Notes under the pieces: generated by a model
Told to the model about the DNA's origin: nothing
The model's input: the letters and a program-made list of their open reading frames with translations, nothing else
Database searches by the model: none
From: an uncultured Collinsella sp.
GTDB lineage: Bacteria; Actinomycetota; Coriobacteriia; Coriobacteriales; Coriobacteriaceae
DNA: 11,111 bases
Assembly (NCBI GenBank): GCA_900768265.1
Contig: CAAGCF010000001.1
Span: 1 to 11,111, forward strand
Direction of reading: 5' to 3'
Shown here: piece by piece, positions 7,913-11,111 of the stretch
Position numbering within the stretch: the first letter of the stretch is position 1
Layout of the letters: the number at the start of each line of letters is the position of its first letter
Made by a program: the position numbers and the translations under genes

Positions 7913-9142
7913 CTACACGCGCGTTGCATCCTTGGGGCTCATGGTCATGCTCTGGAAGCGGTTCTCCATGTAGTCGTTATTGAAATACTTGCCGTAGAAC
8001 TGCGCGACGGGAATATCCGGCTCCGTGCCGTTGACGCGCTGGTACCAGTAGTCGAGCGACTGCAGCGTCATGACGCCGTCGACCAGCATAATGACGGTAA
8101 AGATGACGGTAGCCGAGTAGCGACTCTTCCACGGAATCATGTTGATGAGCTTGAGCAGCCTCGGCAGCAGCAGCTTGATCCAGATAAGGCCGCCCAGGCC
8201 CCACAGGCAGGCAAAGCCCGTGCAGGTGCGTCCGCCCGTAAGAACGGCGAGTGGGTCGGGCATGCCGAACAGCTTCATGTGCGAGTAGCTCCACGAGACC
8301 ACGCCAAATGAGGTCTGCATAAACCAGCCCACGAACACCTCAAAGCTTGCGCCGAGCACAGCGCTTACCAGGAAAATGATGATGGGGTTCTTTTTATAGA
8401 AGCGGTTGAGCACCATGGTCATGAGTACGGCGCCAAAGCCATAGATGGGGCTGAAGGGACCAAACAGCATGCCGGCGCGGTTCTGGTAGACGCCCGGGTC
8501 GTCGACTGTCATATGCCAGATGTCCTCGGCGATCAGGCCGAGCACGCAGCAGACGAAGAATACCCAGAACAGGTTGAAGTAGTTGAGCTTGATGTAGCCC
8601 TCGCCGGTTTCATCGCGGCCGAGCATGCCCTCAGCCGCGGCGTCGCGGTCGAGCATCTCCTGCAGGCGGCGCTGCAGTTCGCGCTCCTGGCGCAGCGTGG
8701 GGTCGACGGTTGCCGAAAGCGCGACGAGGATGCCGAGCTGAATGGCAGGGCGCAGCAGGAAGGGCCCGATGCCCTGGAGCATCACGTCGACCAAAAGCTC
8801 GATGACGGTAAACGCGATAAGGATATAGGACAGACGGGCGGCATTGCGGCGCTGGTTCTTGATAAGGTCCAGGCCAAAGATGATTAGGATGACGGCACTT
8901 GCCGCAGAGAGCATGATGCCGGCGACGATAAGGCCGACCGCGACGAGCGTGTTGTCGCCGAGCTTGGCGGCGGCATTGCCGTTGATGAGCGCGGTAATGA
9001 CCCGCCACATAAAGGCAGCGACCGACGGGAGCGTGCCCACGCCGGAAAGGATGCACAGGACGGCGTACACCTTAATGATGAGGGGAATCTTCTTGACCTC
9101 CGTGGCGCTGGGGACGCTGGGGTCGAGTTCGTTTCGATCCAT
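7913..9142 (-). CDS. Multi-pass membrane protein, putative ABC-transporter type IV (CmpB-like, PF06541)
   Basis: The 409-residue protein has about eight or nine hydrophobic helices. Its core (about 188-330) carries the hallmarks of the family labelled 'putative ABC transporter permease': AEDIWH, NRAGMLFGPFSPIYGFGAVL (221-240), GVVSWSYSH (280-288) and GGRT (303-306). The C-terminal NDYMENRF also fits that family. The transport role in the family name has little experimental backing, and no ATPase gene is adjacent. The N-terminal half (1-150) has four further helices, then a charged, probably coiled segment (about 150-185), so this is longer than the minimal family members. The ATG has a minus-strand GAAAGG (9149-9154) six bases upstream. 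The gene runs opposite to its neighbours and has its own promoter. Substrate and function are unknown. Confidence 0.8.
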   Translation of the reverse strand: MDRNELDPSVPSATEVKKIPLIIKVYAVLCILSGVGTLPSVAAFMWRVITALINGNAAAKLGDNTLVAVGLIVAGIMLSAASAVILIIFGLDLIKNQRRNAARLSYILIAFTVIELLVDVMLQGIGPFLLRPAIQLGILVALSATVDPTLRQERELQRRLQEMLDRDAAAEGMLGRDETGEGYIKLNYFNLFWVFFVCCVLGLIAEDIWHMTVDDPGVYQNRAGMLFGPFSPIYGFGAVLMTMVLNRFYKKNPIIIFLVSAVLGASFEVFVGWFMQTSFGVVSWSYSHMKLFGMPDPLAVLTGGRTCTGFACLWGLGGLIWIKLLLPRLLKLINMIPWKSRYSATVIFTVIMLVDGVMTLQSLDYWYQRVNGTEPDIPVAQFYGKYFNNDYMENRFQSMTMSPKDATRV

Positions 9143-9168
9143 ACAGAACCTTTCTCGCTTTGTTGTAG

Positions 9169-9197
9169 GTTATAAGGATACGCCGCCGACCTGCCAA
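9169..9197 (-). promoter_or_regulatory. Promoter of the leftward membrane protein gene
   Basis: On the minus strand TTGGCA (9192-9197) and TATAAC (9169-9174) are separated by exactly 17 bases. Each hexamer matches the sigma-70-type consensus at 5 of 6 positions. Transcription would start near 9162, giving a leader of about 20 bases before the ATG. Confidence 0.65.
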
Positions 9198-9379
9198 AAG
9201 ACAGGACGAACGTCCCAATTGCAACTTTGTAATCCCCAACGGTGGACGCGGCGGCCATCTGGGGCGCGGGCGCTTGCACTGGACGGACCGATAAAATGTT
9301 TGGCCGCAAAACGGATTATTAGCTCGGTGGGCTTTTAAAAAGCGCTGCTCATGCGCTGGGGAGCGCGTCGCGCCGTGCG

Positions 9380-9385
9380 TATAAT
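9380..9385 (+). promoter_or_regulatory. purF -10 element in the divergent intergenic region
   Basis: A perfect TATAAT lies 41 bases before the purF start codon. A TG pair sits two bases upstream of it, close to but not exactly an extended -10. The hexamer 17 bases further upstream (9357-9362, TGGGGA) is a poor -35, so an activator may be needed. The rest of the 284-base region (9143-9426) holds the divergent promoter at 9169-9197 and a short palindrome GCTTTT-A-AAAAGC (9331-9343). I saw no riboswitch or recognised purine operator in it. Confidence 0.6.
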
Positions 9386-9426
9386 AAGGCGGGTAACGCC
9401 AAAATACGAGGCTCTGAGGGGATGCC

Positions 9427-11097
9427 ATGTCTCAAGAAACCATCCGCGCGGCCGAGCGTGCCGCGGGACAGGTGAACGCCATGTCGACGTATGATCCGGA
9501 CTCCGACCAGCTGCATGAGGAATGCGGCGTTTTTGGTGTCTGGGCGCCCGATCGCGACGTGGCTCGACTGACGTACTTTGGCCTGCGTGCACTGCAGCAC
9601 CGTGGCCAAGAATCGGCGGGAATCGCCGTGGGTGACGGCGGTACGGTTATGGTCCGCAAGGATCTGGGCCTGCTCGACCGCGTGTTCTCCAATGCCGACT
9701 TGTCGACGCTCTCCGGTCAGCTGGCCGTGGGTCATGTGCGCTACGGCACTGCCGGCGCCAAGAGCTGGGAAGCCTCTCAGCCGCACCTCTCTACCATCAA
9801 TAGCGTCATTATTGCGCTCGCGCACAACGGCACCCTCGTCAACACCGACGAGCTGCGCCGCCAGCTGATCGAGCTGGGCGTGCCGTTCCTCTCCAATTCG
9901 GATTCCGAGGTCGCGACCAAGCTCATCGGCTACTTTACCCAGCGTACGGGCCATCTGCGCGAGGGCATTCGCAAGACCATGGAGCTTGTGCGCGGCGGTT
10001 ATGCCATGACGCTCATCAACGAGCAGGCGCTCTACGCCTTCCGCGATCCGCACGGCATTCGCCCGCTTGTGCTGGGTAAGCTGGTGGACGAGGGCCTGGA
10101 CCAGGCCGATGCCGCATCCGTTTCGCAGCTGCCGTCGCAGGACGGCGCCGTGACGGTCGACGCCACTACCCATGTCACCCGCGCCGGCGGCTGGGTCGTC
10201 GCCTCCGAGACTTGTGCGCTCGACATTGTGGGCGCCGAGTACGTCCGCGACGTCCGTCCCGGTGAGATTTTGCGCATCAGCGCCGAGGGCCTTGTGTCCG
10301 AGCAGGGCGTGCCTGCTGCCGAAGAGCCTGCTAACTGCATCTTTGAGCAGGTCTACTTCGCTCGCCCCGATTCCATCATGAACGGCAAGAGCGTCTACGC
10401 CTGCCGTTATGACATGGGTCGTCAGCTGGCACATGAGGAGCCCGTTGAGGCCGACCTGGTCATCGGCGTGCCCGACTCCGGCCTGCCGCCCGCGGAGGGC
10501 TATTCGCACGAGAGTGGCATTCCCTTTGGTGAGGGCCTTATCAAGAACCGCTACGTGGGTCGTACGTTTATCGAGCCTACGCAGGAGCTGCGTGCCATGG
10601 GCGTGCGTATGAAGCTCAACCCGCTGCGTGACAACATCGAGGGCAAGCGCCTAGTCGTCATCGACGACTCCATTGTGCGCGGCACCACCATGGTGCAGCT
10701 CGTCAAGATGCTGCGCAACGCCGGTGCCAAGGAGATTCATATCCGCATCAACTCGCCCGAGGTCATCTGGCCGTGCTTCTACGGTATCGATACCGACGTG
10801 CAGTCGCAGCTCATCAGCGCCAACAAGACGGTCGACGAGATTTGCGAGTACATTGGCGCCGATTCGCTGGCCTTCCTTTCGGTCGAGGGCCTGCTTAAGG
10901 TCATGCCCAAGGGCGGTTACTGCGATGCGTGCTTTACCGGACGCTACCCCGTGGCGATTCCCGAGAGCTATGGCAGCGACAAGCTTATGGAGGGGTTTAA
11001 GACCCGCAACCTGGACAAGCCGCTGCACTTTGACGACGACGACGTGGTCGAGAAATACGATGACCGCAGCTGGGAAGAGGAGCACGGCGAGGCCTAA
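9427..11097 (+). CDS. purF: Amidophosphoribosyltransferase (glutamine PRPP amidotransferase)
   Basis: PurF makes 5-phosphoribosylamine from PRPP and glutamine, the committing step of purine synthesis. The N-terminal Ntn glutaminase domain begins at Cys33 in EECGVFG; residues 1-32 would be a propeptide removed to free the nucleophile. The phosphoribosyltransferase domain has the PRPP loop VVIDDSIVRGTT (410-421). Four cysteines, Cys304 (NCIFEQVYFARPDS), Cys450 (PCFYGID), Cys499 and Cys502 (CDACFTGRYP), match the ligands of the [4Fe-4S] cluster in the Bacillus-type enzyme, so this is the iron-sulphur, propeptide-processed class. The 556 residues exceed the usual 475-505, because of an insertion at about 219-253 in the glutaminase domain and an acidic tail after 530. 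The ATG at 9427 has GAGGGG upstream; an internal ATG at 9481 would leave a 14-residue propeptide but has a weaker ribosome binding site. Only 14 bases follow the stop. Confidence 0.96.
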   Translation: MSQETIRAAERAAGQVNAMSTYDPDSDQLHEECGVFGVWAPDRDVARLTYFGLRALQHRGQESAGIAVGDGGTVMVRKDLGLLDRVFSNADLSTLSGQLAVGHVRYGTAGAKSWEASQPHLSTINSVIIALAHNGTLVNTDELRRQLIELGVPFLSNSDSEVATKLIGYFTQRTGHLREGIRKTMELVRGGYAMTLINEQALYAFRDPHGIRPLVLGKLVDEGLDQADAASVSQLPSQDGAVTVDATTHVTRAGGWVVASETCALDIVGAEYVRDVRPGEILRISAEGLVSEQGVPAAEEPANCIFEQVYFARPDSIMNGKSVYACRYDMGRQLAHEEPVEADLVIGVPDSGLPPAEGYSHESGIPFGEGLIKNRYVGRTFIEPTQELRAMGVRMKLNPLRDNIEGKRLVVIDDSIVRGTTMVQLVKMLRNAGAKEIHIRINSPEVIWPCFYGIDTDVQSQLISANKTVDEICEYIGADSLAFLSVEGLLKVMPKGGYCDACFTGRYPVAIPESYGSDKLMEGFKTRNLDKPLHFDDDDVVEKYDDRSWEEEHGEA

Positions 11098-11111
11098 AAC
11101 CTGCCATTTAG

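Noticed and set aside
9331..9343. Palindrome GCTTTT-A-AAAAGC as a terminator or operator in the purF upstream region
   Set aside because: It is short and AT-rich, has no stable stem with a loop, and nothing ties it to a known regulator.
9349..10509. A 386-codon minus-strand open frame opposite purF
   Set aside because: Antisense shadow of purF: no ribosome binding site or recognisable motif, and it overlaps the purF promoter and most of the coding sequence.

Overview
The window looks like chromosomal housekeeping DNA from a GC-rich Gram-positive anaerobe. The protein sequences (CarA/CarB, class I PurE, a class B sortase, a PF06541-type membrane protein) and the codon use fit the Actinomycetota class Coriobacteriia, most likely Collinsella or a close relative. 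That placement is an inference from general resemblance, not from a database search.

Layout, left to right. Positions 1-420 hold the 3' end of an unrecognised gene, closed by an intrinsic terminator. A 160-base leader follows. It carries a candidate ArgR operator and, directly against the carA ribosome binding site, an RNA hairpin that matches the PyrR binding loop. carA (628-2067) and carB (2069-5383) form a tightly coupled pair encoding glutamine-dependent carbamoyl-phosphate synthase. The 444 bases between carB and purE have no gene but are full of structure: a long imperfect palindrome that swallows the carB stop codon (5368-5515), a very strong bidirectional terminator (5541-5610), and a second palindromic element with perfect 31-base arms (5637-5741). 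The two palindromes have unrelated arms but share a loop core in opposite orientation. purE (5828-6292), a class B sortase gene (6329-7327) and a divergent MoaE-fold gene (7397-7813) then run in one direction, probably as one transcript, to a bidirectional terminator at 7837-7879. A membrane protein gene of the 'putative ABC transporter type IV / CmpB' family (7913-9142) points leftward toward that terminator. It is divergent from purF (9427-11097), with 284 bases of promoter DNA between them.

How the genes fit together. CarAB makes carbamoyl phosphate for both arginine and pyrimidine synthesis. The leader appears to carry one control element for each pathway: an ARG-box-like site at the DNA level and a PyrR loop at the RNA level, whose lower stem would pair with the Shine-Dalgarno sequence. 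PurF and PurE catalyse the first and a middle step of purine synthesis. The sortase, the MoaE-like protein and the membrane protein have no obvious link to nucleotide synthesis and look like passengers.

The best leads are the pair of palindromic elements with a shared loop core around carB/purE and the probable PyrR-controlled translation of carA. I saw no tRNA, rRNA, CRISPR array, transposase or phage gene.
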